Of a stretch of DNA of 64,000 nucleotides, positions 11,070-35,818 are shown in pieces. How positions within the stretch are numbered: position 1 is the stretch's first letter; each line of letters begins with the position of its first letter. The notes under the pieces were generated by a model, which had not been told where the DNA came from, did not search any database, and saw only the letters and a list, made by a program, of their open reading frames with translations. The stretch is from Antennarius striatus (Eukaryota; Chordata; Actinopteri; Lophiiformes; Antennariidae): positions 10,555,733 to 10,619,732 of the forward strand of contig NC_090799.1 in assembly GCF_040054535.1 (NCBI RefSeq). Direction: 5' to 3'. Made by a program: the position numbers and the translations under genes.

Positions 11070-11955
11070 ATCAGTGATCGATCAGTTGGTCTGGATTTTG
11101 ATGAAGTGATGCGGAGCATACCTAGAAGTGAGAGAGTTGTCATTGGAGCAGACTTCAATGGACATGTTGGTGCAGGAAACAGAGGTGATGAGGAGGTGAT
11201 GGGCAGGTTTGGTATCCAGGAGAGGAACGCAGAAGGACAGATGGTAGTTGACTTTGCAAAAAGGATGGAAATGGCTGTAGTGAATACTTTCTTCCAGAAG
11301 AGGCAGGAACATAGGGTGACCTATAAGAGTGGTGGTAGGAGCACACAGGTAGACTACATCTTGTGTAGACGGTGTAACCTGAAGGAGATCAGTGACTGTA
11401 AAGTAGTGGTAGGTGAGAGTGTAGCCAAACAGCATAGGATGGTGGTGTGTAGGATGACTCTGGTGGTGAGGAAGATGAAGAGGACAAAGACAGAGCAGAA
11501 GATGAAATGGTGGAAGCTGAAAAAGGAAGAGTGTTGCATGACTTTTAGGAAGGAGTTAAGACAGGCTCTGGGTGGTCAGGAGGTGCTTCCAGATGACTGG
11601 ACAACTACAGCTAATGTGATCAGGGAGACAGGTAGGAGAGTACTTGGTGTGTCATCTGGAAGGAAAGTAGATAAGGAGACTTGGTGGTGGAATGAGGAGG
11701 TACAGGAGTGTATACAGAGAAAGAGGTTAGCTAAGAAGAAGTGAAGCCAGACTGAGATGGTTTGGACATGTCCAGAGGAGAGATAGTGAATATATTGGTA
11801 GAAGGATGCTGAGTTCTGAACTGCCAGGCAGGAGGCCTAGAGGAAGACCAAAGAGGAGGTTTATGGATGTAGTGAAAGAGGACATGAAGGTAGTTGGTGT
11901 GAGAGAAGAGGATGAGAAGACAGGGTTAGATGGAGGACACTGATTGGCTGTGGAG
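11070..11955 (+). mobile_element. RTE-like LINE copy 1, endonuclease part plus 3' end
   Basis: Translation from about 11070 to 11743 gives the C-terminal part of an AP-type endonuclease (VVIGADFNGHVG, TYKSGGRSTQVDYILCRR) followed by the linker (WWWNEEVQECIQRKRLAKKK). The whole RT domain is missing. The sequence then jumps to the element's C-terminal part (ARLRWFGHVQRRDSEYIGRRML...GLDGGH). Compared with the copy at 53982-56202 this is a deletion of roughly 1.5 kb. The RTE clade assignment rests on overall sequence resemblance to fish RTE proteins. Confidence 0.8.
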
Positions 11956-11994
11956 ACCGACTGATCTTCTCCCAAAGGAGAAGATCAGTCGGTC
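11955..11994. repeat. 18-bp perfect palindrome at RTE 3' end
   Basis: GACCGACTGATCTTCTCC (11955-11972), a 4-nt loop, then its exact reverse complement (11977-11994). It replaces part of the 3' UTR seen in the two other RTE copies. Confidence 0.9.
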
Positions 11995-12218
11995 CGGAGC
12001 GTCCGTTTCCTCCAGCAGCGACTATATCGCGATAAGCTGTGACTGAAGTCTCGCGATGTCTGCAGGAACCATCGTGGACGCGTCTGTCAAGACAGCGGAT
12101 GTTAGCCAGCAACGAACCGGAAGCGTCCTTTCAGATTAACTGTCTGACTTTTGAAAGATGGAAATTACTTTGATTGAAGGTCCTCTAAACTATGAAGACT
12201 TTTCTCTTTTTTATCCTT

Positions 12219-12434
12219 ATCATAATAATAATAATAATAATAGTAATAATAATAATAATAATAACAACAACAATAATAATATTAATAATAACAATAATAA
12301 TAATAATAGTATTAATAATAATAACAATAACAATAATAATAATATTAATAATAACAATAATAATAGTATTAATAGTATTAATAGTAATAATAATAATAAT
12401 AATAATCATTATTACCATCATTGTTGCTGTTATT
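12219..12434. repeat. (AAT)n-type microsatellite
   Basis: Imperfect AAT/AAC/AGT trinucleotide array of about 215 bp, upstream of the ddx3x promoter. Confidence 0.95.
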
Positions 12435-12479
12435 AAGAGCTGACACAGCATCCCTCGTTACCTTGAACAGCATCACAAA

Positions 12480-12892
12480 TGCACACAGAGCTACAGCGGG
12501 TCGCGGGGTCTCCTCTGAGGGCTCCGTGTAGCCGCGGAGCTGCGGGTGGGGGGGGGGCTCCGGTCAGGCGCGTCCACGCTGCACTCGTCCGCGGCGCGGC
12601 GACCTTTACTTTGGCGGGGCGGATGTTTTGGTGTTCGGTTCCGTGACGGCATCACCGGGGCTCCAGCGGAACGACCGGCCGACATCAGCTGAGTCTCCAC
12701 CGACGAGCTAAAGCACGAGCCGTGACCGTCGCGTTCACCTCCCCGGTGTTCTCATACCGTGTGACGTCACGCCGATGACCGATCGACCCGCACCGGGAGC
12801 CGCGAGCCGCACCGGAGACGCTGACGTTGCACCACCGGCAGACAAAGGGGTCTTTTTCCGGCGACAACATTTTCCCTCCGTTCCCCCTCGTG
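12480..12892 (+). promoter_or_regulatory. ddx3x: CpG-rich promoter and 5' UTR of ddx3x
   Basis: GC content and CpG density rise sharply from about 12480 and stay high through exon 1 and early intron 1, typical of a vertebrate housekeeping CpG-island promoter. There is no clear TATA box. Farther upstream, near 12050, lies a CTCGCGA motif. The transcription start cannot be placed exactly. Confidence 0.65.
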
Positions 12893-25489
<12,597 letters not shown>

Positions 25490-25855
25490 GTCCTGCTGCC
25501 CCCCCACATCTCTTCTGTCCTCCCTCCGCTCCATTACCAGGAACCGTGTGCATGTTCTGAACTATTTATCCTCGTTTAGAGACCCCCCCATCCTGTGGTG
25601 GTTCTGTTCCTCCTGACACCTTCTGGTTCTGTCATCTCCAACCCCCCCAGACGACGTACCACTGGCTTGTGTACAGCACCCACCCGCCCCCCTCAGACGA
25701 CATCCCACTGGGTCGTGTACAGCACCCCCCCCAGCACCCGTCACGTGTAGCTGGTAGCGTCTGTGGTTCTGTGGATCGGGTGGACCGCCTCAGCGGTCCC
25801 CCCCCTGAGTGAATAGACCTTTCTTCTCTTTCAATGTTTGCTACGAGGTGTTCTT
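25490..25855 (+). other. ddx3x: Proximal ddx3x 3' UTR
   Basis: Unique sequence after the stop codon, with a duplicated ACGACATCCCACTGG-type segment around 25650-25720. No AATAAA was seen nearby. Vertebrate DDX3X has a long 3' UTR, so the transcript may run much further. Confidence 0.45.
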
Positions 25856-25859
25856 GTCT

Positions 25860-26600
25860 GCATCTGAACTCTGTCCAGTTCCCCAGTCCAGTACCCTTGT
25901 CCGGTACGCCAGCCCAGTACTCTGGTCCAGTACCCTAACACAGTACCCCAGTCAGGAGCCCCACACAAGTACCTGGACCGCAGTCTGGTAACCCGGTCCA
26001 GTACCCCAACACGGTACCTTAGTCTGGTACCCCTGCCCAGTACCCCAGTTCAGGTCCCCAGTCCAGTACCCTTGTCTAGGACGCCAGCCCAGTATCCCTG
26101 TCAAGCACTCTGGTCCAGTACCTTAACACAGTACCCCAGTCAAGAACCCGGCACCAGTTCCTGGTCCGGTACCACAATCTAGTACCTCTGCCTAGTACCC
26201 CAGTCCAGTACCCTTGTTCGGTATGCAGGTCCAGTATCCCAGTCCAGTACCCTTGTCCGGTACCCCGGTCCGGTACTGAAACACAATATCTTGGTCCGGT
26301 ACCTAGTCCGGTACCACTGACTGGTACCCCTGCCCAGAACCCCAGACCTGTACCCTTGTCCGGTATACCGGTCCAGTACCCCGCTCCAGTATGTTGGTCC
26401 AGTGCCCCGGTCCACTGCCTGGTGCAGCACCTGGTCCAGTACCCTGGTCCAGTAGCTCGGTCCAGTACCCCAGTCAGGTACCCCGGTCCAGTACCCTGAC
26501 ACAGTACCCGGTCCAGTACCCTACCACAGTACCCCAGTAAGTACCCCAATCCAATACATGGTCCAGTACCCTAGTCCAGTACCCATGTCCCTAACATTTC
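25860..26600. repeat. Degenerate CCAGTACCC minisatellite
   Basis: About 740 bp of diverged 10-15-bp units built on GGTCCAGTACCC, with many substitutions and length variants. Confidence 0.9.
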
Positions 26601-28008
26601 ATCCCGTCTTGATGACCGTGTCTAACATTGTAAACAGAGGCGCCGGACCGATTGGAGGCGCCACCAGCAGACGTTCCTTTTTGAGAACCTCCAGAGAACC
26701 CAGACGGACGTCAGACAGCAGCCTGCTGACGCTGTTTACTCCATCACAAACAAACAAACAAACAAACAAACAACGGAAGATCATTTGTTTCTGTACTGTG
26801 CCTTTCAGAATTTAAACTTTGGCTCTTATTTCCATTGTTTTTGCAGTTGTGCAGAACCGGGCTCGGTACCAGCCCCCGGTACCGGCCACGTTTGACTAAA
26901 ATGGAGTATTTTATGTCATTTATTGGTTCCAACACGTTTTTCTTTATTTATATTTGGAAGGAAACAAACTAGGCTTGAACTAAATCAAACCTTGGCAAAA
27001 AAAATTGATCCAAACCTGATGAGGAACCACAAAGCGGCTCCTCGTCCGTCTAGTGGAGATGAAACGGGTCAGGAGGTCTCGCCGAGCCGGTCCACCAGAA
27101 CATGACCACAGCGCTGCCTGGTGGGCGTAGAGGGCGGCTGTGGTCGGATGCTCTGATGGTCCTGCTAGACGAGCCCTCGTCACACCTACAGCTCTGGTGG
27201 AGCTCCAGTCAGGTCCTCAGAACCGTCCGGGCCCTAAGTGTTTGCCTCTGGGGCCGTAGTCTCGTCCTCTGTGCTCTCAGACGCCCGGGTCCCAACCGTC
27301 GCCCTGCTGGTGACACGACCAGTCGGGTGGAGTTAATGGTGGGCGGGGTCTGGAGCACAGCGATGCCTGCTCAGGACAGTGGTCCTGGAGAGCCGGCTGC
27401 TCCCACCAGACCCTGAAGTCCTGGAGATCCAGAAGATTCTGCCGGGATGCGACCTAAACATGAAGTAAATTTCTCTCGCTCACTCTATCCTGGGGAGTCC
27501 ATGACGAGTCAGAACCAGTCATTCCAGTTCCTGTGTGGGAGTTAAGGCAGCTTAGAGGTGCCACATAGTCCGAGTCCTGACCCACGTCCAGGACTAGAGG
27601 TCTTACCGCTGTGTGACGAGGCCCAGCTGGCCTTGGGGCGGGTGCTGGTGTTAGTGGGCCCTACATGGCCCCGCTATGGACCTGTGGATCCACTGTGGAC
27701 CCGCTGTGGACCTGCTGTGGAGCCGAGGCGTTCTAGATACAGCGTTTTTCATTGAGGTCTGAATCTGTTACGTTTCCTATAGTCTTGGTTTCGTGGAGGT
27801 CTAGAGTTCCCGTTAGTCACCGATCCAAGGCAGTCGGGTCGGACCAGAACACCTGGTGGACCCAGACTGAGACAGAACCAGGTGTTGTTTTGTCTGTCAG
27901 TCCATCCAGTCCAGCAGCTGTAGTCCTGCCAGCGCTGACGTGTGGTTTTGGTTTAATCCCAGCCGGTGTGACAGCAGGTCTGGATCCTTCTTGGTTCAGT
28001 TCCAGTCC
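26601..28008. other. Unique DNA, possible distal ddx3x 3' UTR
   Basis: No gene recognised. It holds a short (AAAC)n at about 26748-26772 and otherwise non-repetitive sequence without conserved coding frames. Confidence 0.4.
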
Positions 28009-28009
28009 A

Positions 28010-28390
28010 GTGGTGAGTCAAGGGTCAAAGGGGCTCATGGGGGTCCGGTGGTGAGTCAAGGGTCAAAGGGGCTCATGGGGGTCCGGTGGTGAGTCAAGGG
28101 TCAAAGGGGCTCATGGGGGTCCGGTGGTGAGTCAAGGGTCAAAGGGGCTCATGGGGGTCCGGTGGTGAGTCAAGGGTCAAAGGGGCTCATGGGGGTCCGG
28201 TGGTGAATCAAGGGTCAAAGGGGCTCATGGGGGTCTGTTGGTGAGTCAAGGGTCAAAGGGGCTCATGGGGTCCGGTGGTGAATCAAGGGTCAAAGGGGCT
28301 CATGGGGGTCCGTTGGTGAGTCAAGGGTCAAAGGGGCTCATGGGGGTCTGTTGGTGAGTCAAGGGCTAAAGGGGCTCATGGGGGTCCCGG
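28010..28390. repeat. 38-bp minisatellite
   Basis: About ten units of GGTGAGTCAAGGGTCAAAGG followed by GGCTCATGGGGGTCCGGT, with few substitutions. Confidence 0.95.
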
Positions 28391-28915
28391 TGGGTTTGAT
28401 TTCAGAGAACCCTGAACCCGAAGGGTTCCACGCAGCAGAAGTGACCAATCAGGAGAGGCGTTGACGTTTAGGTCTCCGTCTGCGGGTCTGGGGGGGTCGC
28501 CTCCATCCGGGGGGGGGTCACCTCCATCCGGGGAGGCGGTCCTGTGTCGTTGGTCCAGGTGAACCAGAATGGAATGCAGCCTTTGTTGCTAACCAGGGCG
28601 TGGCTAGCAGCTAGCGCCCTGTTGTCACGTGTCAGTCATGATCCCAGTGGGCCGGTCCAGTGTGTCAGTGTCACAGCGACGCCAGCACCCGTTACCATGG
28701 CAACGAGTGCTGGAATTAGATTCTACAGGAGTGATTTAAGTTCCGTTTGCCTCAGTTCCAATTTATTTATCACACACACACACACACACACTCATAACAC
28801 GGTGTAATGATGTAGTCTACAGCAGACAGGAAGTGGCTGTCAGTTCTAAAGGTTTCAGCTGTGCCAACCCCCCCCCACGCTCTGGCACTGACCAGTGTGT
28901 GAGGGACCCGCCCCC
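28391..28915. other. Unique DNA with a short (CA)n
   Basis: No gene found; a short CA repeat lies at about 28772-28792. Confidence 0.4.
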
Positions 28916-28917
28916 TG

Positions 28918-29512
28918 AGACCACGCCTCCGGAGACCCTGCCTCCTGTGACAACACCTCTATAGACCACGCCCCCTGAGACCAAGCCTCTGGAGACCACA
29001 CCTCTGGAGACCACGCCTCTGGAGATGAGACCAGGCTTCTGGAGACCACACCTCTGGAGACCACACCTCTTGAGACCACACCTCTGGGGACCACGCCTCT
29101 GGGGACCACACCTCTGGGGACCACACCTCTGGGGACCACGCCTCTGGGGACCACACCTCTGGGGACCACGCCTCTGGGGACCACACCTCTGGAGACCACG
29201 CCTCCGGAGACCACACCTCTGGGGACCATGCCTCTGGAGATGAGACCACGCCTCCGGAGACCACACCTCTGGAGACCACGCCTCCGGAGACCACACCTCT
29301 GGGGACCACGCCTCTGGAGATGAGACCAGGCCTCTGGAGACCACACCTCTGGGGACCACGCCTCTGGAGATGAGACCACGCCTCTGGGGACCACGCCTCT
29401 GGAGATGAGACCACGCCTCTGGGGACCACGCCTCTGGAGACCACGCCTCTGAAGACCACGCCTCCGGAGACCACACCTCTGGAGATGAGACCACGCCTCC
29501 TGAGACCACGCC
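28918..29512. repeat. 15-bp GAGACCACGCCTCTG minisatellite
   Basis: About 38 units of GGGGACCACACCTCT/GGAGACCACGCCTCT, interspersed with GGAGATGAGACCACG longer variants. The period of 15 keeps frames open on both strands, producing spurious Trp/Ser-rich and Arg-rich proteins. Confidence 0.95.
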
Positions 29513-31401
29513 CTGCAGCTGTTTTCTTTCGGACCGAGCTCAGAGCGGTGAGCCCGGCGTGTTGCATTCTGGGTAGGGCTGGGTATCCCCCTGTAGCCGA
29601 GGGCCAAACGCATCGGTGGTTCTGCGCTGTGCTAACGTAGCGGTAGGTGAAGCTAATCCTGATGCTAAGCAGGGCTAGCCGTGTTAGCAGGGCTCCTGGG
29701 AGACTCCTGATGTGTAAAGACGTCAACGTTTCCGGTGTGGCGCCACCTTGGCTGTTGGAGGCGGAGCTGCACCGTTCTGCCTGCTGCCACCTGCTGGTGT
29801 GGAGAGGAACTTCTGTCAGGTGGGGGTGTTTCCTGCGGTGCGTTCTTTCCTGTCGGTTGAGTTTGATTTTAATATTCAATGAGACGCTTCGACGCCCCCT
29901 GGGGGTCACGTTTAGAAAACATGCCGCCTGTTGAGCGCTGATGCTAGTGATGCTAGCCTATAGTGTGGCTAATGATGGGTTTATGTGACGGCGTCCCAGC
30001 TGTTCACGCTCAGTGTGGGAGGAGTCAGTGTGAGGGCCACGCCCCTTTATGACGCAGCACTTTAGCTAACCTGGAGAACTTTTGAAAACCTTTTGATGCC
30101 TTAACCTGAAGCGTGATGCCCCGCCCCCGCCGTGAGCGCTGATAGTCTCTACGTTACCATGGCAACAGACACCTTGCTCGTGTCAGTGCGGACCGTTGTG
30201 CGTCGTTCCGGTAACTTACCTGTCAGTGGGAGCGGCTCGCTGCCAGCGCATTGACTTTAATTATGGTGCTATGCCCCCCCTCCCACCCCCCTCCACGGCG
30301 CCGTGTGCCTGTGCCCCCCCTCTCCCCCCCCAACCCTCCATCCCCCATGCTCGTGTGAGGTGAGCTTCTTCTTTTGGGTGTCAAAGTGTTTGTTTGGGGG
30401 CCAGGTGGGCTTGGGTTCACCAGGTGTGACCCGTGCTGCGGGGGGGAAATCTTTATTTTTATAAACTTCATATGAAAGTTAATATTTTACAAAGAGACCA
30501 AAAGACAGAAAACAAACCTGAATGTTGAGTCACTGGTGTCCGTGAAAATTTCTATTTTTCTGGGGTAGTGTGAGCTTTTTATCCATCACGTTGCAGCTGT
30601 GGGGGGGGTTTCTCTTCACGTGTCACTAGGGGGGCCCAGAGGGGGGGGGGGCTGGCCCCAGAGGGAGGGCCCGGCGGTGCCCCCTCGCTGTGACCCCCCC
30701 CCCCAGTGACGTGTGGAGGGAAACGTCCTGCAGCCAAACCTGAACCAGATCCATCAACCTGTAACCGATGAGAAACATCCAGACGTCTGATTGGCTGACA
30801 GAATTGGAGACGACGCCCATCATCTGCCAAGGTTTGGATTAAAGACAAAAACGTTCCGTCAAAGAGCATTTTGTAAAAAAAACCTAAATAACGCAGTACA
30901 AAAAACACCCGTCACACGTCTGCTTTCAGTTTCCTTCCCGTTAAACCGGTAACCCGTTAAACCGGTAACCCGGTAACCGTTGTCGTGACCGTTTGGATTA
31001 ACTGTTCTAGTTGTTGTGATTTGCATATTTTCAGGCGTCAGTGTGTTGATGCTCATTGGAGGAGCTTCTGGCCAATCAGAGGGTCTTCATCCTGCATGAC
31101 AGTGGCTTTAGCTGCCTGTACTTTCACTCCATGTGTCCACTAGAGGAGCCTCAGTGGACCACAATGCATTGCAGGCCCCAAAAAAAGACATAAGGGGAGG
31201 GGGAGGGGCCCCAAACAACACAACCCACACCTGAACACACGTGTAACGTGTGCTGCCTCGTGGAATGACACGTGTCCTGCTCCTGACTGGCCAGACCCCC
31301 CCACTGTGGAAGAGCGCCCCCACCTGACCCGTAGGTTTGCTTCATGTATTAGTTTAGAGCACGAGACGCACGAGAGTTCACAATAAAGGATTTACAGACC
31401 A

Positions 31402-31405
<4 letters not shown>
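29513..31405. other. Gene-free unique DNA, possible far 3' UTR of ddx3x
   Basis: No coding exon recognised. Two A/T-rich blocks lie near 30440-30580 and 30830-30900. An AATAAA at 31382-31387 in the plus orientation could be a distal ddx3x poly(A) signal, but nothing links it to the gene. Confidence 0.35.

Positions 31406-31440
<35 letters not shown>
31404..31440. repeat. (GT)n microsatellite
   Basis: About 18 GT units directly upstream of the L2 remnant. Confidence 0.9.
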
Positions 31441-31441
<1 letters not shown>

Positions 31442-31469
31442 CTGAAGCTCCAGTAGGAAGTCCAGGTCC

Positions 31470-32808
31470 ACACAGTGAAGTGTTCATAATGAACCTGTCA
31501 TCATCTGGATCCGTACCACGGCCCTTTAAAGTAGCTGTAATCAAACCTAACCTGGACCCTACTGTTCTAAATAATTACCGACCCATCTCAAATATCCCGT
31601 TTTTATCTAAGATCTTGGAGAAAATAGTCGCTAATCAGTTCTGTGATTTTCTTAAATCCAACAGTTTATTAGAGAATTTCCAGTCAGGTTTCAGGGAACA
31701 TCACAGTACGGAAACAGCACTTGTCAAGGTTAGCAACGACCTTCTAACCGCTTCAGACAGAGGACTTGTTTCTAGACTGGTTCTCTTGGACCTCAGTGCG
31801 GCGTTTGACACAATTGACCACAATATTCTTCTGGCACGTCTGGACCAAACAATTGGTATTAAGGGATCAGCACTGATGTGGTTTAAGTCCTATTTAACTG
31901 ACCGTTCCCAGTTTGTTCACGTTAATAACAACTCCTCTCAGCCAACTACAGTTAGTTATGGAGTTCCTCAAGGCCCGGTTCTTGGTCCAATACTATTTAT
32001 CTTGTAAATGCTTCCTCTGGGTAATTTGATAAGGAAACACTCCATCAACTTCCATTGTTATACCGATGATACGCAATTATATCTCTGGATTAAACCTGAC
32101 GAAGTCAGCCAGTTGTGCAAATTACAGGCGTGTATCAAAGGGATTAAAGATTGGATGACCAAAAACTTTTTGTATCTCAATTCTGATAAAACTGAGGTTG
32201 TTGTGCTCGGCCCAAAAACTGTTGGGGATGTAGTGCCCAGTGATGTAATAACCTTGGATGGCGTCACGTTTGAGGCCCAAACCACTGCGAGGAACCTAGG
32301 TGTTATCTTTGACCAGGATCTCTGGTTTAACACACACATTAAGCAGGTTTCTAGAACGGCCTTTTTCCATCTCAAACGTTGTTAAAATCAGACATATTTT
32401 AAAACGGAGTGATGCAGAGAAATTAATCCACGCTTTCATCACTTCCAGACTAGATTACTGTAACGCACTTTTCTCAGGCTGCCCCAAAAAGTCGCTGAAG
32501 ACTCTTCAACTAATCCAGAATGCTGCTGTCCGTGTTCTGACCAGGACCAGTACCAGAGACCAGGTTCTGACCAGGACCAGTACCAGAGACCAGGTTCTGA
32601 CCTTTCTTTTCCACCCAACTGGTCAAGGCAGATGGCCGCCCTCCAGAGTCTGGGTCCTGCCCGGAGTTTCTTCCTCAATGAGGGAGTTTTTCCCACCACC
32701 GTCTCTGAGGCTCTGGAGGGTCCTGTTGGGTCTGTCTGTTAAAGCGCTTTAGAAGGTCTGTTACCACGACTACGAGCCATAAAATAAGACTTGATTGAAC
32801 TTGATTGG
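31470..32808 (+). mobile_element. L2-clade LINE remnant, 5'-truncated
   Basis: Translation gives RT segments typical of fish L2: [69 protein letters not shown] stop codon follows at 32005-32007. The catalytic box reads YTDDTQLYL instead of the usual YADD. A frameshift lies near 32385, and a 30-bp duplication (GACCAGGACCAGTACCAGAG repeated) near 32535-32600. The 3' end has the CTGTTAAAGCGCTTT block and a TTGATTGAAC tail. Endonuclease and 5' part are missing. Confidence 0.85.
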
Positions 32809-33023
32809 TTGGTCGTGACTCCACCTGTCTGGTCTCACCTCAGCGTCTTAGAGTTGTGTGTGTGTGTTGGTGACAGGGTTGTGACATCATCACAGGGGGC
32901 GGTCTCAACAGACCAGCTGTTCGTCTCATTCCACCCCTCGAATGGAGTCCATTGGCCCACCCCCCCACACCTGAGGACAAAGTTCTCGGGGTCCAGCTGG
33001 AACCTGAGCTGAAGCAGGAACAG

Positions 33024-35645
33024 CTAGCTGTCAGGAGCCATCTCTTCCTGGCCTCTGATTGGTCCGTGGTCCTGGCCTCTGATTGGTCCGTGGTCCTGGC
33101 CTCTCATTGGTCCGTGGTCCTGGCCTCTCATTGGTCCGTGGTCCTGGCCTCTCATTGGTCCGTGGTCCTGGCCTCTCATTGGTCCGTGGTCCTGGCCTCT
33201 CATTGGTCCGTGGTCCTGGCCTCTCATTGGTCCGTGGTCCTGGCCTCTCATTGGTCCGTGGTCCTGGCCTCTCATTGGTCCGTGGTCCTGGCCTGAGTCT
33301 GACCAGAAGTCTGGGTTGTCCTGGTACCATTTCACTGGAAGAGAAAGAACGTTAGCAGCTCCTCACACCGCCTCAACAACCTGTGCTAACGGCATTAGCA
33401 CCTGTCTGCTAGTGGCCGTTAGCACCTGTCCGCTGGTGGCCGTTAGCACCTGTCTGCTGGTGGCCGTTAGCACCTGTCCGCTAGTGGCCGTTAGCACCTG
33501 TCTGCTGGTGGCCGTTAGCACCTGTCTGCTAGTGGCCGTTAGCACCTGTCATGCTAATGCTAACGTTGTGCTAGCAGACAGGAGTCTCGGTCCTCTGCGG
33601 TAGAAACGCTGACTAATCACAGTGAAACACGATAGCTGTGATTGGCCGCCGCCTTTGAGAAGGTCCCGCCTCCAGGGCAGGGCACACGGTTCTGATGGCG
33701 CCGACGGCACTTGTCGTACGAACCCGTCTGCCGGATGCCGGTGGTCCAGGACACCTGGGGGCTCCAACCCAGCCGCCGCAGCTTCTCACAGCTGATTGGG
33801 TAACGCAGGTCCACACACGGCCTGCAGGGACAGGTCAAAGGTCAGCGCCACACATCAGCTGGGAGGGACCCCAGACGCCCCCCGAGGCTCACCTGTCGGG
33901 GACGAACTCCAGCCAGTCGTCCACCTCCGGGTCCGGAACCTGCTTGACCTGCAGACACACGGGTTCAGACTGGTTCGGGTTGCGGGTTCGAGTCCCGTGA
34001 CGGAGCCGCGTCTGAACCCACCATCCTCACGAGTTCCCTGGCCAGCTGCATGATGGGAATCTCAACGCTCGTCCCCACGTTGTAGATTTCTCCCACCGTC
34101 CCTTCCTCCAGGAGCAACAGCAAGGCGCTGATGACATCATCCACAAACAGGAAGTGCCTGGATTTGGGGAGGGTCCCCTGGATGGTGCTGCGGCAGAGGG
34201 GGTGTGTCACTACCTGGAAGCGCTCTGCTTTCACCTCCCACAGAGCCACACCTACCACTTCCTGTTCCTGTGCAGCAGAGACAGGAACCTGGGGATGACC
34301 TGGAAGTCCAGCAGGTTCCTGGTTAGAACGCTCCGCCCCCGGCGCCGCTCGCCAATCAGATCGCTGCGTCACACCTACCTTCTCAGGGTGCTGCCGCGGC
34401 CCGTAGACGTTGTTGCTCCTGGTGATGATGACGGGGAGCTGCAGACAGACGGACGCGTGAGAAAGGACCGGCTAGACCACCAGGACCAACAGGGCTCTGG
34501 ACTGGACCGGCTGGACCACCAGGGCTCTGGACTGGCTGGACCACCAGGACCACCAGGGCTCTGGACTGGCTGGACCACCAGGACCACCAGGGCTCTGGAC
34601 TGGACCAGCTGGACCACCAGGGCTCTGGACCAGAACGGATCAGTCCTGGTGGCCCAGCCCACAAACTACACGATCAGGTTCATGACAGCTGAGAGTCACA
34701 TGACTGTAACCCTCTGCCACCTGCCACGCCCTACTTCAGACAGGTGAGAGGAGCTAGTGCTAGGCTACTAGCTGCTAGCTTCTGGGCTACTAGCTGTTAG
34801 GCTATTAGCTGCTAGACTACGAGCTGCTAGGCTACTAGCTGCTAGGCTATTAGCTGCTAGGCTATTAGCTGCTAGCTGCTGGGCTAACAGAAGACGTGTT
34901 CCTGCAGGGTCCTGGTTCTGTACCTGGTACTGGTTCCAGTAGGACTCCACCAGGCTGTCGGCGGTTGCCTTGGTGACGGAGTACGGGTTGGACGGGCTCA
35001 GGGGGCTGTTCTCGTCAAACACCTGCACACAACAACCACGTGTCAGACCACGACCCCCAGAGCAGGGGTCCGGAGCCCGGGTCTAGTACCCCGGGTCCAG
35101 AGCCCGGGTCCGGTCCGGTCTACCTGGTCCAGGCTGGCCCCGTACACCTCGTCGGTGCTGACGTAGATGAAACGTTGGGGGCGGTGCCGCGCCTCCTGGC
35201 TGGCCCCCAGCAGCACCCTGGTCCCGCCCACGTTGACGTGCTGGAAGCTAGCAGGGCTGTCAAACGACGACTCTGACCAATCACAAGACAGTCTGCTGAG
35301 ACGGCCCACAGGAAGCCCCGCCCACATGGCCCCACCCACCTGGACTCACCAACGTGTGTTTTAGCCGCCAGGTGGAAAACCACGTCGATGTCCAACATGG
35401 AGAAGAGGTGGTTCACCAGGGGGGGGTCACAGACGTCCCCCTGTGGCAGACAGACAGACAGACCCCCCCCTGTGAGGACAGACCCCCCCTGGAGACAGAC
35501 CCGCCTGTGGACAGACCCCCCCCAGACTCACCCTGATGAAGCTGTAGTTGGGTCGGTCCTCAACGCTCCCCAGACTCCTGGGGCTGCAGCAGTAGTCCAG
35601 CTGGGGGGGGGGGGGGGGGCAACAACCAGAGGAGGGTCACACACG

Positions 35646-35687
<42 letters not shown>

Positions 35688-35777
35688 ACATTGTCCAGGT
35701 TGATGATCCTCCAGTCGGGGTGTGTGTGAACCAGTGAACACACCAGGTGGGAGCCGCTGGAAGCAGAGGTGAGCGAT

Positions 35778-35818
<41 letters not shown>

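Noticed and set aside
28817-29909. Long minus-strand open frames rich in Trp/Ser/Pro or Arg/Gly
   Set aside because: They follow the 15-bp minisatellite period and have no family similarity or splice context.
33975-34000. GGTTCGAGTCC B-box-like site in tgds intron 9, possible tRNA
   Set aside because: No upstream A box or cloverleaf can be folded around it; the intron is only 73 bp.
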